DNA of 64,000 bases from contig NZ_JBJMAW010000003.1 of the NCBI RefSeq assembly GCF_046600735.1, positions 273,481 to 337,480 on the forward strand, in the 5' to 3' direction. Source of the DNA: Novilysobacter_A longmucuonensis. GTDB lineage: Bacteria; Pseudomonadota; Gammaproteobacteria; Xanthomonadales; Xanthomonadaceae. The notes beneath the pieces are model-generated. The model made no database searches and had not been told where the DNA came from. It worked only from the letters and a program-made list of their open reading frames with translations. The stretch's first letter is position 1. Every line of letters starts with the position of its first letter. The translations under genes were made by a program, and so were the position numbers. Below, one piece after another: positions 55,847 through 64,000 of this stretch.

Positions 55847-57589
55847 ATGCCCGCAACGCCGCGTTCAGTCGCTGCTTTCCTCGCCGCTGCCGGGCTGCTG
55901 ACCGGCCTGCTGGAATCGCCGGGTCATGCCGCCCCGACCCCGATGCAGGCCGACCTGGTGCAGTCTGCCCCGGCGAAGGCCGGCGCGGCGCCCGGGCGCG
56001 CGGACGATGCGACCACCCAATCGCTGGAGCCGCTGCTGGCTGGCGAGTTCGCGCTGCAGGCCGGCCGCCTCGACGCCGCCGCGCGCTGGTACCTGGAAGC
56101 CGCCCGCGCTGCACAGGACATCGGACTGGCCGAACGCGCCACCCGTATCGCATTACTTGCCCGGGACGATGAGCGTGCGGCGCAGGCGCTCGGCTTGTGG
56201 CGCGAGCACGGCGGCAGCGGGGCCTCGTTGCTGGCCGCCGAGGCCACCCTGGCGATGCGTCGCGGCGACAATCGCGCGGCACGGCGCCACCTGCTGGCGC
56301 TGATGCGGTCCTCCGACCAGGACAGCTGGCGCCAGGCGCTGGGCGTCCTGGGTGCGGGCGCACGCGATCCGGACCAGGCCGCCGAACTGCTCCAATACCT
56401 GGTCGAGCGCAATGCGGTCCCGGCGCAGTTGGAGGCCTGGCTGACCTTTGGCGCACTGGCGCAGCGGCTCGAACAGCCGGTGCTGGCCGAGCGCATCGTC
56501 GCCGAGGTGGTCGAGCGCTTCCCGGGCGAGCCGCGCGTGGCGCTGCTGCGCGCCAGCCAGTTGCGCGAGGCCGACAAGCCCGACCAGGCCCGCGCCGCGC
56601 TCGCCCTGGTGGAGGAGCAGGCCGCCCGAGACGCCGGCCTGCGGCTGGCGATTGCCGCCGAATACGATGCGCTCGGTGACCTGCAGCGTGCCGAGCAGAC
56701 CCTCGCGCGGGGCCCCCAGGACGATCAGACCTACGCCCTTCGCGCCTCGCTGCTCGCGCGCGAGGACGACAACAGCGCACTGGTTGGCCTGTACCGGGAA
56801 CTGCGTCGCGACGCCGCCCGGCCCGACCCGCAGCGGCGCCTGCTGCTCGGCCAGATGGCCGAATTCCTCGAGCGCTTCGACGAGGCGCTGGACTGGTATC
56901 GCGGCGTCCCCGGCGGGCCGCAGCGCTGGGCGGCGCGGCTGCGCGCGGCCAACGTGCTGCACGAACTGGAGCGGGGCGAGGAAGCGTTCGCCGCGTTGCG
57001 CGACATCCAGTCCGACGCCGCCGCGCCCGAGGTGGCCCGTCGCGACGCCTACCTGCTGGAGGCGAACCTGCGGCAGCAGGGCAACGACGCCGCCGGCGAA
57101 CTGAACGCCTTTGCGCGAGGCCTGGCCGCATTTCCCGACGAGCCAGAAATTCTCTATGCGCGCGCGCTGAGCCACGAGCGCCGCGACGACATTGCGCGCG
57201 CCGAGGCCGACTTCCGCCGCATCCTGTTAGCCGAACCTGACAGCGTCGCCGCGCTCAACGCGCTCGGCTACACCCTGGCCGACCGCACCACCCGCTACCA
57301 GGAGGCGCTCGAGCTGATCAACCGCGCGCGTGCCGCCGATCCCGACAACGCCGCGATCATCGACAGCTACGGCTGGGTGCTGTATCGGCTGGGCCGCCTG
57401 GACGAGGCGCTGATCGAGCTGCGCCGCGCATTCTCGTTGCAGAAGGACGCCGAAATCGCCGCGCATCTGGCGCAGGTGCTGTGGGCGCTGGACCGGCGCG
57501 AGGAAGCCCTCCGATACTTCGAGGAGGCGCGCGAGCTCGATCCCGACAACCGTGCCTTGCAGCGGGCCCTGGAGAAGACCGGCGCATGA
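55847..57589 (+). CDS. TPR-repeat protein (exported)
   Basis: 580 aa. An N-terminal signal (SVAAFLAAAGLLTGLLESPGHAA) precedes a long array of tetratricopeptide repeats from about residue 60 to the end, for example FALQAGRLDAAARWYLEAARAAQ, FLERFDEALDWYRGVP and YGWVLYRLGRLDEALIELRRAF. This gene is a regular neighbour of lolB in gammaproteobacteria. A scaffold role in envelope biogenesis is plausible but unproven. Its stop overlaps the lolB start (ATGA at 57586-57589). Confidence 0.9.
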   Translation: MPATPRSVAAFLAAAGLLTGLLESPGHAAPTPMQADLVQSAPAKAGAAPGRADDATTQSLEPLLAGEFALQAGRLDAAARWYLEAARAAQDIGLAERATRIALLARDDERAAQALGLWREHGGSGASLLAAEATLAMRRGDNRAARRHLLALMRSSDQDSWRQALGVLGAGARDPDQAAELLQYLVERNAVPAQLEAWLTFGALAQRLEQPVLAERIVAEVVERFPGEPRVALLRASQLREADKPDQARAALALVEEQAARDAGLRLAIAAEYDALGDLQRAEQTLARGPQDDQTYALRASLLAREDDNSALVGLYRELRRDAARPDPQRRLLLGQMAEFLERFDEALDWYRGVPGGPQRWAARLRAANVLHELERGEEAFAALRDIQSDAAAPEVARRDAYLLEANLRQQGNDAAGELNAFARGLAAFPDEPEILYARALSHERRDDIARAEADFRRILLAEPDSVAALNALGYTLADRTTRYQEALELINRARAADPDNAAIIDSYGWVLYRLGRLDEALIELRRAFSLQKDAEIAAHLAQVLWALDRREEALRYFEEARELDPDNRALQRALEKTGA

Positions 57590-58218
57590 GCCTGCGTATC
57601 GCCCTTGCCGTGCTGGCGCTGGTGCTGCTGAGCGCGTGTGCCGGTCGCCCGGTCCGTCCGGACCTCACCCAGGCCCAGGTCGCCGCCGCCGAGGCTGCCC
57701 AGCAATCCCGCGAACAGGCGCTGCGGATGGATGCCGCGTGGTCGCTGACCGGCCGGGTCGCGGTGTCCAACCAGGGCCGGGGCGGCAGTGGCCGGATCGA
57801 GTGGTCGCAGGCCGGGCCACGCTATCGGGTCGCGCTGAGCGCGCCGGTCACCCGGCAGGGCTGGCAGCTGTCCGGCGATGCCGCCGGCGCGGTGCTGGAA
57901 GGCATCGAAGGTGGCCCGCGCCGAGGTGCGGACGCGCATCTCCTGCTGCTGGAGGCGACCGGCTGGGACATTCCGGTGCAGGCGCTGTCGGAGTGGGTGC
58001 GTGGCGCCCGTGCCGAGGCGCTGGGGCCCGCGCGGATCGAGTACGGCGCCGGCGGGCTGCCCTGGCGGATCGAGCAGGGCGGCTGGCGCATCGAGTTCGA
58101 ATGGCCGGAGCCCGTTGGCGTGGCACCGGCCGATGGCACCCTGCTGCCGACGCGGCTGGACGCCACCCGTGGCGAGGCGCGGGTTAAGTTGATCATCGAT
58201 CAGTGGGGTGGGGCGTAG
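57586..58218 (+). CDS. lolB: Outer-membrane lipoprotein receptor LolB
   Basis: 210 aa. The signal ends in LLSAC, with the lipidated Cys at residue 18. The mature domain has WSLTGRVAVSNQGRGGSGRIEW and VALSAPVTRQGWQLSGDAAG, the LolB beta-barrel that accepts lipoproteins from LolA and inserts them in the outer membrane. VQALSEWVRGARAEALGPA is the conserved later segment. It is coupled to the TPR gene and precedes ispE by 231 bases, the standard lolB-ispE order. Confidence 0.92.
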   Translation: MSLRIALAVLALVLLSACAGRPVRPDLTQAQVAAAEAAQQSREQALRMDAAWSLTGRVAVSNQGRGGSGRIEWSQAGPRYRVALSAPVTRQGWQLSGDAAGAVLEGIEGGPRRGADAHLLLLEATGWDIPVQALSEWVRGARAEALGPARIEYGAGGLPWRIEQGGWRIEFEWPEPVGVAPADGTLLPTRLDATRGEARVKLIIDQWGGA

Positions 58219-58222
58219 CGCT

Positions 58223-58263
58223 CTTCGACGCGAATCAAAGCGAAAAAAGGCGGATCAAAGCAG
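58223..58263. repeat. A-rich dispersed repeat, second copy
   Basis: TTCGACGCGAATCAAAGCGA continuing AAAAAGGCGGATCAAAGCA matches 52525-52563 with about five differences. It begins 4 bases after the lolB stop. Confidence 0.75.
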
Positions 58264-58449
58264 GTGACTCCGGACAAGCTGCGCAGCGGGCTGCGCTTGG
58301 TCACAATCTCGCAGGCCTCGCCGTCGCGTCCCGATCCCGCGGAAGGCTGGGTCCCGGACGGGGTGCAGCATTGGTGGCAATCAGCTTGGCTTCATGAAGC
58401 GGGTTCGCTTCCGCGGTGGACGGAACAACCCAGCAATACGTCGCGGTAA

Positions 58450-59343
58450 ATGAACCAATCGAGCCCTATGAACGACATTTCCCCCGCCGCGGACTGGACC
58501 CGCTGGCCGGCCCCGGCCAAGCTTAACCTGTTCCTGCGCATTCCAGGGCGGCGCGCGGACGGCTACCACCTGCTGCAGACCGTGTTCCGCCTGCTCGACT
58601 GGGGCGACACGATCCACCTGCGCCCGCGGACCGACGGCCGGGTGGTGCGCCACGGCGGCTCGACCGCCGGCGTGGACGAGGCCGATGACCTGACGGTGCG
58701 CGCGGCGAAACTCCTGCAAATTGAAGCTAACGGTACGCAAGGAGTGGACATCGCCGTCGAAAAGCGAATTCCGGTAGGCGGCGGCTTTGGCGGTGGCTCA
58801 TCCGACGCCGCGACAGTGCTGGTGGCGCTCGATGCGTTGTGGGGCGCCAGTCTGGGCCTGGACCGGCTTGCCGCGCTGGGCCTGCGGTTGGGCGCCGACG
58901 TGCCGGTGTTCGTGCGCGGCGACAATGCCTGGGCCGAGGGCGTGGGCGAGCACCTCACGCCGGTCGAGCTGCCGCCGGCGTGGTACCTGCTGGCCGATCC
59001 GGGCGTGCACGTGCCGACCGCGGCATTGTTCCAGGCGCCTGAATTGACGCGCGATGCCGCGCCCGCGACAATGCGCGACTTCATTTCGGGCGGACCGCTC
59101 GGGAATGCGTTCGAGCCGGTACTGCGCCGACGCGAGCCGGCCGTGGAGGCCGTGTTCGCCGCCCTGGCGCAGGTCGGCACGCCCCACCTGACCGGTTCCG
59201 GCAGCGGCTGTTTCGTCGAGTTCGCCACGCGCGAATCCGCCGAGGCCGCGCTGGCGGCGCTGCCTCCGGGCCTTGCGGTCTGGCTGGCAGCGGGCGCGGC
59301 GCGTTCGCCGCTGCACGTCGCAGTCGAGGCCAGCTTTACCTAG
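58450..59343 (+). CDS. ispE: 4-diphosphocytidyl-2-C-methyl-D-erythritol kinase
   Basis: 297 aa GHMP kinase of the MEP isoprenoid pathway. WPAPAKLNLFLRIPGRRADG is the N-terminal substrate-binding signature; the ATP-binding glycine loop is PVGGGFGGGSSDAATVL, with F in place of the more usual L. LGADVPVFVRGDNAWAEG and the C-terminal TGSGSGCFVEF are the remaining GHMP motifs. The ATG at 58450 is used; an internal ATG (MNDISPAA) 6 codons later is equally likely. Confidence 0.95.
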   Translation: MNQSSPMNDISPAADWTRWPAPAKLNLFLRIPGRRADGYHLLQTVFRLLDWGDTIHLRPRTDGRVVRHGGSTAGVDEADDLTVRAAKLLQIEANGTQGVDIAVEKRIPVGGGFGGGSSDAATVLVALDALWGASLGLDRLAALGLRLGADVPVFVRGDNAWAEGVGEHLTPVELPPAWYLLADPGVHVPTAALFQAPELTRDAAPATMRDFISGGPLGNAFEPVLRRREPAVEAVFAALAQVGTPHLTGSGSGCFVEFATRESAEAALAALPPGLAVWLAAGAARSPLHVAVEASFT

Positions 59344-59367
59344 TACCACCACCAGCAACATCGCTGC

Positions 59368-59444
59368 AGGGGCGTCGCCAAGAGGCCCAAGGCACCAGGT
59401 TTTGATCCTGGCATTCGTAGGTTCGAATCCTACCGCCCCTGCCA
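59368..59444 (+). tRNA. tRNA-Gln (TTG)
   Basis: AGGGGCG (59368-59374) pairs with CGCCCCT (59434-59440), with encoded GCCA at the 3' end. The anticodon arm is CCAGG-TTTTGAT-CCTGG with anticodon TTG, and the T-arm contains GTTCGAATC. It lies between ispE and prs, its usual place in this group of bacteria. glnS at 7.0-8.7 kb encodes its synthetase. Confidence 0.96.
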
Positions 59445-59614
59445 AATCGAAAGCGGTAAACGGTAAGAAGTAAGTCGCCCGCTGCGCGGCTGTGAGTCAA
59501 GGCAGAAGCGAGGGCAAGTGGCTCTTGTTGTGCTTCAACTTGCAGGCGGCGAAGCCGCCGACTTTCCTCTTGCAGGCTGCGCCAGCAGCCGACTTCCAGC
59601 TCCAAGGGCCCCAG

Positions 59615-60574
59615 ATGCAAAACGATCGCAACCTGTTGGTGTTCAGCGGTAATGCCAACCGCCCCCTTGCCGAAGCGGTATGCAAGGAGTTGGGCATCCG
59701 CCTGGGCAAGGCACTGGTGGGCAAGTTCTCCGACGGCGAGGTGCAGGTCGAGATCGAGGAGAACGTACGCCGGCAGGAAGCCTTCCTGATCCAGCCGACC
59801 AACGCGCCGACCGCCGAGAATTTCATGGAACTGCTGGTGCTGGTGGACGCGCTCAAGCGCGCCTCGGTCAGCAGCGTCACCGCGGTGGTGCCGTACTTCG
59901 GCTACGCCCGCCAGGACCGTCGCCCGCGTTCCTCGCGCGTGGCGATCACCGCCAAGGTCGCGGCCAAGATGTTCGGTGCGGTGGGCTGCGACCGGGTGTT
60001 GACGATCGATTTGCACGCCGACCAGATCCAGGGTTTCTTCGATATACCGGTCGACAACGTCTATGCCTCGCCGCTGCTGCTGGCCGACATCTGGCGCGCG
60101 CACGGCACCGACAACCTGATCGTGGTCAGCCCCGATGTCGGCGGCGTGGTGCGCGCCCGCGCGATCGCCAAGCGGCTCGACGATGCGGACCTGGCGATCA
60201 TCGACAAGCGCCGGCCCAAGGCCAACGTCGCCACCGTGATGAACATCATCGGCGATGTCTCCGGCAAGACCTGCGTGATGGTCGACGACATCGTCGATAC
60301 CGCCGGCACGCTGTGCGCCGCGGCGGCTGCGTTGAAGGAGCACGGCGCGACCAAGGTCGTGGCCTATTGCACCCATCCGGTGCTCTCGGGCGCGGCGATC
60401 GACAATGTCCGCAGCTCACAGCTCGACGAGCTTGTGGTGACCGACACCATCATGCTCAGCGACGCCGCCAAAGCGTGCGACCGGATCCGTCAGCTCAGCG
60501 TCGCCGAATTGCTGGCCGAGACGATCCGCCGGATCGCGTTTGGCGAGTCGGTGAGTTCCTTGTACGTGGATTGA
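59615..60574 (+). CDS. prs: Ribose-phosphate pyrophosphokinase (PRPP synthetase)
   Basis: 319 aa. LLVFSGNANRPLAEAVCKEL starts the family. GKFSDGEVQVEIEENVR, YARQDRRPRSSRVAITAK (ATP/flexible loop), TIDLHADQIQGFF and the PRPP signature VMVDDIVDTAGTL follow in order. It makes PRPP for nucleotide, histidine and tryptophan synthesis. The ATG at 59615 is the family start; the 41 upstream codons are intergenic. Confidence 0.97.
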   Translation: MQNDRNLLVFSGNANRPLAEAVCKELGIRLGKALVGKFSDGEVQVEIEENVRRQEAFLIQPTNAPTAENFMELLVLVDALKRASVSSVTAVVPYFGYARQDRRPRSSRVAITAKVAAKMFGAVGCDRVLTIDLHADQIQGFFDIPVDNVYASPLLLADIWRAHGTDNLIVVSPDVGGVVRARAIAKRLDDADLAIIDKRRPKANVATVMNIIGDVSGKTCVMVDDIVDTAGTLCAAAAALKEHGATKVVAYCTHPVLSGAAIDNVRSSQLDELVVTDTIMLSDAAKACDRIRQLSVAELLAETIRRIAFGESVSSLYVD

Positions 60575-60679
60575 ATCTCGGGTCCCGAGTCCCGGGTCCC
60601 GATCCAGACTCTCCTGGTCGCGGGTGAGTTCTCCGGCTGCAGCGATGTGGCCTAACACAGCAACAGTGAGTAAATCGAA

Positions 60680-61312
60680 ATGTCCGAACACACCATCAAG
60701 GCCACTGGCCGCAACGTCGCAGGGAAGGGTGCGAGCCGCCGCCTGCGTCATGCCGCCAGCATCCCGGCCATCGTCTACGGCGGCACCGCCGAGCCGCAAC
60801 CGGTCCAGCTCGACCACGAGAAAATCTGGCTGGCCAGCAAGAACGATTGGTTCTACTCGTCCATCCTCAACCTGGACGTCGACGGCAAGGTCGAGAGCGT
60901 GCTGCTGCGTGACATGCAGCGCCATCCGTTCAAGCAGCTGATCCTGCACCTGGACTTCCAGCGCGTCAGCGCCGACCAGCCGGTTCGCGTGGCGGTCCCG
61001 CTGCACTTCCTCAACGAGGACACCTCGCCGGCCGGCAAGGCCTCCGACGTGGTGATCACCCACGAGCACAACGAGGTCATCGTCAGCTGCCTGCCGAAGG
61101 ACCTGCCGGAGTTCATCGAGATCGACCTGGCCAACCTGAGCCTGGGCGAGACCGTGCACCTGTCGGACATCAAGCTGCCCAAGGGCGTGGAGATCCCCGA
61201 GCTCAAGCTGGGCAAGGAGCACGACGTCGCGGTGCTGGTGGCGCGTCACGGCCGGGTCGACGTTGAGGAAGGCGCCGCCGACGAAGGCGAGGGCGCCAAG
61301 GGCGAAGAGTAA
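60680..61312 (+). CDS. rplY: 50S ribosomal protein L25/general stress protein Ctc
   Basis: 210 aa, the long (Ctc/TL5) form with the N-terminal 5S-rRNA-binding L25 domain (GKGASRRLRHAASIPAIVYGG, LLRDMQRHPFKQLILHLDFQ) and a C-terminal beta domain (VPLHFLNEDTSPAGKAS, LPEFIEIDLANLSLGETVHLSDI-like). The last 15 residues are acidic (EEGAADEGEGAKGEE). It sits between prs and pth as in most gammaproteobacteria. Confidence 0.95.
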   Translation: MSEHTIKATGRNVAGKGASRRLRHAASIPAIVYGGTAEPQPVQLDHEKIWLASKNDWFYSSILNLDVDGKVESVLLRDMQRHPFKQLILHLDFQRVSADQPVRVAVPLHFLNEDTSPAGKASDVVITHEHNEVIVSCLPKDLPEFIEIDLANLSLGETVHLSDIKLPKGVEIPELKLGKEHDVAVLVARHGRVDVEEGAADEGEGAKGEE

Positions 61313-61322
61313 GCAGTCCTGT

Positions 61323-61352
61323 CGCCGCGCCCGCTTGCGCGGGCGTGGCGGC
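61323..61352 (+). other. GC-rich hairpin after rplY
   Basis: CGCCGCGCCCGC-TTGC-GCGGGCGTGGCG forms a strong stem 11 bases after the rplY stop and 32 bases before pth. There is no T-run, so it is more likely an attenuating or processing structure than a full terminator. Confidence 0.6.
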
Positions 61353-61383
61353 GTGATGGCTTGCTCGGGCTCTGTCGCATCCG

Positions 61384-61989
61384 ATGGCGGTGCTGCGCCT
61401 CATCGTCGGGCTGGGCAATCCCGGGCCCGAATATGCCAGGTCTCGGCACAACGCCGGGTTCTGGTTCGTGGACGCCCTGGCCGACAAGCTGGGCGGCCGC
61501 TTCGGCCTGGATGCCAAGCTGTTCGGCGAGACCTGCAAGGTCGAGATCGCCGGCGAGCCGGTGTGGCTGTTGAGGCCGGGCACTTTCATGAATCTCTCGG
61601 GCAAGTCGGTCACCGCGGCGCTTCGCTACTGGAAGATCGAGCCCGAACAGGCACTGCTGGCGCACGACGAGCTCGATCTCGCGCCAGGTACCGCGCGTCT
61701 CAAGTTCGACGGCGGCCATGGCGGCCAGAACGGGCTGCGCGACACCATGCGGCTGCTGGGCCACGGCCGGTTCCATCGGCTGCGGGTCGGCATCGGCCAT
61801 CCCGGTCACAAGGACCTGGTCACGCCCTGGGTGCTGGGCCGGCCCGGCGGCGACGACGACATGCTGATGCGCCGCGCCATCGATGACGCCATCGGGGTGC
61901 TGCCGCTGCTCGTGGCCGGTGATGCCAGCGAGGCGATGAAGCGCCTGCATACGCCGCGGGACTCGGGACTCGGGACTCGGGACTCGTAG
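61384..61989 (+). CDS. pth: Peptidyl-tRNA hydrolase
   Basis: 201 aa. Pth releases tRNA from stalled peptidyl-tRNA. LIVGLGNPGPEYARSRHNAGF holds the catalytic His22; PGTFMNLSGKSV and HDELDLAPGTARLKFDGGHGG-type motifs follow, the latter with the catalytic Asp. RVGIGHPGHKDLVTPWVLG is the C-terminal signature. The last ten residues (RDSGLGTRDS) are encoded by the GGGACTC heptamer array, so the C-terminus is repeat-derived. It lies downstream of rplY and upstream of ychF. Confidence 0.96.
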   Translation: MAVLRLIVGLGNPGPEYARSRHNAGFWFVDALADKLGGRFGLDAKLFGETCKVEIAGEPVWLLRPGTFMNLSGKSVTAALRYWKIEPEQALLAHDELDLAPGTARLKFDGGHGGQNGLRDTMRLLGHGRFHRLRVGIGHPGHKDLVTPWVLGRPGGDDDMLMRRAIDDAIGVLPLLVAGDASEAMKRLHTPRDSGLGTRDS

Positions 61990-62106
61990 GAGCCCGTTCG
62001 CGCTCGGTTGTGCTCCCGAGATTCAGCCTGTTCTCTTATCGGATATCCAAGCCCATGCGCATGCACCTGCTTTTCACGAGTCCCGAGTCCCGAGTCCCGG
62101 GTCCCG
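61958..62106. repeat. Opposed heptamer arrays between pth and ychF
   Basis: Four copies of GGGACTC (61958-61985) inside the pth 3' end face three to four copies of the complementary CCCGAGT/CCCGGGT (62077-62106) before ychF. The two arms can pair into a ~28-bp stem with a 91-base loop. Same family as the array at 1178-1280. Confidence 0.9.
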
Positions 62107-62163
62107 GATACCGACCGTACGCGGGCGCGGCAACGCCCCTCCCCGCGGCAACCGGAGCGCATC

Positions 62164-63255
62164 ATGGGAATTAAGTGCGGCATCGTCGGCCTGCCCAACG
62201 TCGGCAAGTCGACCCTCTTCAATGCGCTGACCAAGGCCGGCATCGCCGCGGCCAACTTTCCTTTCTGCACGATCGAGCCGAACGTCGGCGTGGTGCCGGT
62301 GCCGGATCCGCGGCTGAACGCGCTGGCGGCGATCGTCAACCCGCAGAAGTGCATCCCGACCGCGGTCGAGTTCGTCGACATCGCCGGGCTGGTCGCCGGT
62401 GCGGCCAGTGGCGAAGGCCTGGGCAACAAGTTCCTCGCCCATATCCGCGAGGTCGATGCGATCACCCACGTCGTGCGGTGCTTCGAGAATCCCGACGTCA
62501 TCCACGTCAACAACCGGATCGACCCGATCGCCGACATCGAGACGATCGATACCGAGTTGGCGCTGGCCGACCTGGACTCGGTCGACAAAGCGCTGCAGCG
62601 GGCCGAGCGTTCGGCCAAGACCGGCGACAAGGAGGCCAAGCTGCGTGCCGAGGTGCTCGGGCGCGTCCGCGCCGGCCTGGATTCAGGCAGGCCGGCGCGC
62701 GCGCTGGGGCTGTCGGACGAGGACAGGCTGGTGCTGCGCGACCTGTTCCTGCTGACCCTGAAGCCGGTGATGTACGTCGCCAACGTGCTCGAGGACGGAT
62801 TTGAGGACAACCCGCACCTGGATGCCGTGCGTGCCCGCGCCGTGGGCGAGGGCGCCCAGGTGGTGCCGGTCTCGGCGGCCATCGAGGAGGAGCTGAGCCA
62901 GCTTGAGGATGTGGACCGCGATGCGTTCCTGGCCGACCTGGGTCTCGACGAGCCGGGTCTGAACCGGGTGATCCGCGCCGCCTACACCCTGCTCGGCCTG
63001 CAGACCTACTTCACCGCCGGCGTGAAGGAGGTGCGCGCCTGGACCGTGAAGGGCGGCTCGACCGCCCCGCAGGCCGCGGGCGTGATCCACACCGACTTCG
63101 AGAAGGGCTTCATCCGCGCCGAGACCATTGGCTACGACGATTTCATCCAGTACCGGGGCGAGTCCGGAGCGCGCGATGCCGGTCGCCTGCGCAAGGAGGG
63201 CAAGGAGTACGTGGTGCAGGAAGGCGACGTGCTGCACTTCCTGTTCAACAACTGA
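62164..63255 (+). CDS. ychF: Redox-regulated ATPase YchF (OLA1 family)
   Basis: 363 aa Obg-like P-loop NTPase that prefers ATP. MGIKCGIVGLPNVGKSTLFN contains the P-loop, ANFPFCTIEPNVG is switch I, DIAGLVAGAASGEGLGNKFL is G3, and the C-terminal TGS domain includes QTYFTAGVKEVRAWTV and IHTDFEKGFIRAET. The ATG at 62164 is the family start. It binds ribosomes and is a regular neighbour of pth. Confidence 0.97.
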   Translation: MGIKCGIVGLPNVGKSTLFNALTKAGIAAANFPFCTIEPNVGVVPVPDPRLNALAAIVNPQKCIPTAVEFVDIAGLVAGAASGEGLGNKFLAHIREVDAITHVVRCFENPDVIHVNNRIDPIADIETIDTELALADLDSVDKALQRAERSAKTGDKEAKLRAEVLGRVRAGLDSGRPARALGLSDEDRLVLRDLFLLTLKPVMYVANVLEDGFEDNPHLDAVRARAVGEGAQVVPVSAAIEEELSQLEDVDRDAFLADLGLDEPGLNRVIRAAYTLLGLQTYFTAGVKEVRAWTVKGGSTAPQAAGVIHTDFEKGFIRAETIGYDDFIQYRGESGARDAGRLRKEGKEYVVQEGDVLHFLFNN

Positions 63256-63375
63256 TGATGCGATCGGGGACTCGGGAAAGGCAAGGGCCGTCGGCTGGCT
63301 GGGCCTTCCCGGGGCTCGGGACGAAACGCCCCGTTGACTTCCGGCGAAGCTGACGCCAGAATTGCGGGCTCTTTT

Positions 63376-63461
63376 GGAGGGATACCCAAGCGGCCAACGG
63401 GGGCAGACTGTAAATCTGCTGGCTTACGCCTTCGGTGGTTCGAATCCACCTCCCTCCACCA
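63376..63461 (+). tRNA. tRNA-Tyr (GTA)
   Basis: GGAGGGA (63376-63382) pairs with TCCCTCC (63451-63457), with ACCA encoded. The anticodon arm is GCAGA-CTGTAAA-TCTGC with GTA, and the long variable arm (GGCTTACGCC) is that of bacterial tRNA-Tyr. First of a tRNA-tuf operon. Confidence 0.96.
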
Positions 63462-63553
63462 GCGATACCCGAGCAGTACACGTTTATAGCCACTTGCAGT
63501 ACCCGGATGCCTTACCAGCCTCCGGCGCAGTGCCCCAGCAGGTTTTGTCCGGC

Positions 63554-63627
<74 letters not shown>

Positions 63628-63662
63628 TTGCTGCCGCGACGTCCGACCCGCTGGAACAATTT

Positions 63663-63738
63663 GCTCACGTAGCTCAGTCGGTAGAGCACCTCCTTGGTAA
63701 GGAGGAGGTCGAAGGTTCGATTCCTTTCGTGAGCACCA
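63663..63738 (+). tRNA. tRNA-Thr (GGT)
   Basis: GCTCACG (63663-63669) pairs with CGTGAGC (63728-63734), with ACCA encoded. The anticodon arm is CCTCC-TTGGTAA-GGAGG with GGT. It ends 43 bases before the tuf start. Confidence 0.96.
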
Positions 63739-63781
63739 TCTTTCACACCGAAACACACGACCTAACAGCGAGAAGCGAGTC

Positions 63782-64000
63782 ATGGCCAAGGGTAAATTCG
63801 AGCGCACCAAGCCGCACGTGAACGTAGGCACGATCGGCCACGTCGACCACGGCAAGACCACCTTGACCGCCGCGCTGACCAAGGTGGGTGCGGAGCGTTT
63901 TGGTGGCGAGTTCAAGGCCTACGACGCGATCGACGCGGCGCCGGAAGAGAAGGCGCGCGGCATCACGATCTCGACCGCGCACGTGGAATACGAATCGGCC
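63782..64000 (+). CDS. tuf: Elongation factor Tu (partial, runs off right edge)
   Basis: 73 codons visible, starting MAKGKFERTKPHVNVGTIGH. The P-loop GHVDHGKTT and the switch I region EKARGITIST are intact. EF-Tu delivers aminoacyl-tRNA to the ribosome. The tRNA-Tyr/Gly/Thr-tuf order is the ancient gammaproteobacterial tufB operon. GAGAAGCGAGT precedes the ATG. Confidence 0.97.
   Translation, partial: MAKGKFERTKPHVNVGTIGHVDHGKTTLTAALTKVGAERFGGEFKAYDAIDAAPEEKARGITISTAHVEYESA

Overview
This is a GC-rich chromosomal segment from a gammaproteobacterium, most likely of the family Lysobacteraceae (Xanthomonadaceae: Lysobacter, Luteimonas or Xanthomonas relatives). The evidence is gene order (ahpC-ahpF-oxyR; lolB-ispE-tRNA-Gln-prs-rplY-pth-ychF; tRNA-Tyr-Gly-Thr-tuf), E. 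coli-like active-site numbering in AhpC, AhpF and OxyR, and many short intergenic repeats of the kinds common in that family: GTAGGAGCGGCTTCAGCCGC palindromes, CCCGAGT heptamers and GCTGGGCT hairpins. The genus cannot be fixed from the sequence alone.

Layout. 1-16.9 kb is housekeeping and stress DNA: a partial histone-deacetylase-like enzyme, a cobalamin adenosyltransferase next to a DUF6580 membrane protein, two overlapping ubiquinone hydroxylases, rlmM, a guanine-deaminase-like gene coupled to a Cys-rich lipoprotein, glnS, a DUF2007 gene, msrA, the oxyR/ahpF/ahpC peroxide block with a probable OxyR operator, a lipoprotein hydrolase, prmC and pip. 17.1-22.6 kb is a surface-polysaccharide block of three glycosyltransferases; its second half has clearly lower GC and looks acquired. 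22.8-36.3 kb returns to core genes: nudix, flap endonuclease, nitroreductase, DUF1631, a transhydrogenase locus interrupted by an opposite-strand sigma/DUF3619/DUF3106 operon, sufT, and a secreted subtilase with a clear terminator.

37.2-44.6 kb is a roughly 7.2 kb accessory island bounded by a perfect 84-bp direct repeat of the 3' end of the DUF2069 gene. It holds an XRE regulator, a 1731-residue secreted RHS protein with a variable C-terminal tip, and two small membrane proteins that are candidate immunity genes. It is followed by DUF2069, wrbA, yihY, a TlpA-like lipoprotein and acylphosphatase.

47.8-51.8 kb is the most interesting functional unit. It is a complete bufferin-type operon, bufA (DUF2282 precursor), bufB (DUF692/MNIO oxidase), bufC (DUF2063 partner), a DoxX gene, an ECF sigma factor and its NrsF (DUF1109) anti-sigma factor, all on the minus strand. 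A GTAACC-N15-CGAA promoter-like element lies upstream of bufA. In related systems these genes make a modified, metal-binding periplasmic peptide under SigF/NrsF control.

51.9-64 kb is core translation and biosynthesis: moaB, a GNAT enzyme, prfA, hemA, a TPR protein, lolB, ispE, tRNA-Gln, prs, rplY, pth, ychF, three tRNAs and the start of tuf. The pth reading frame ends inside a heptamer repeat array.
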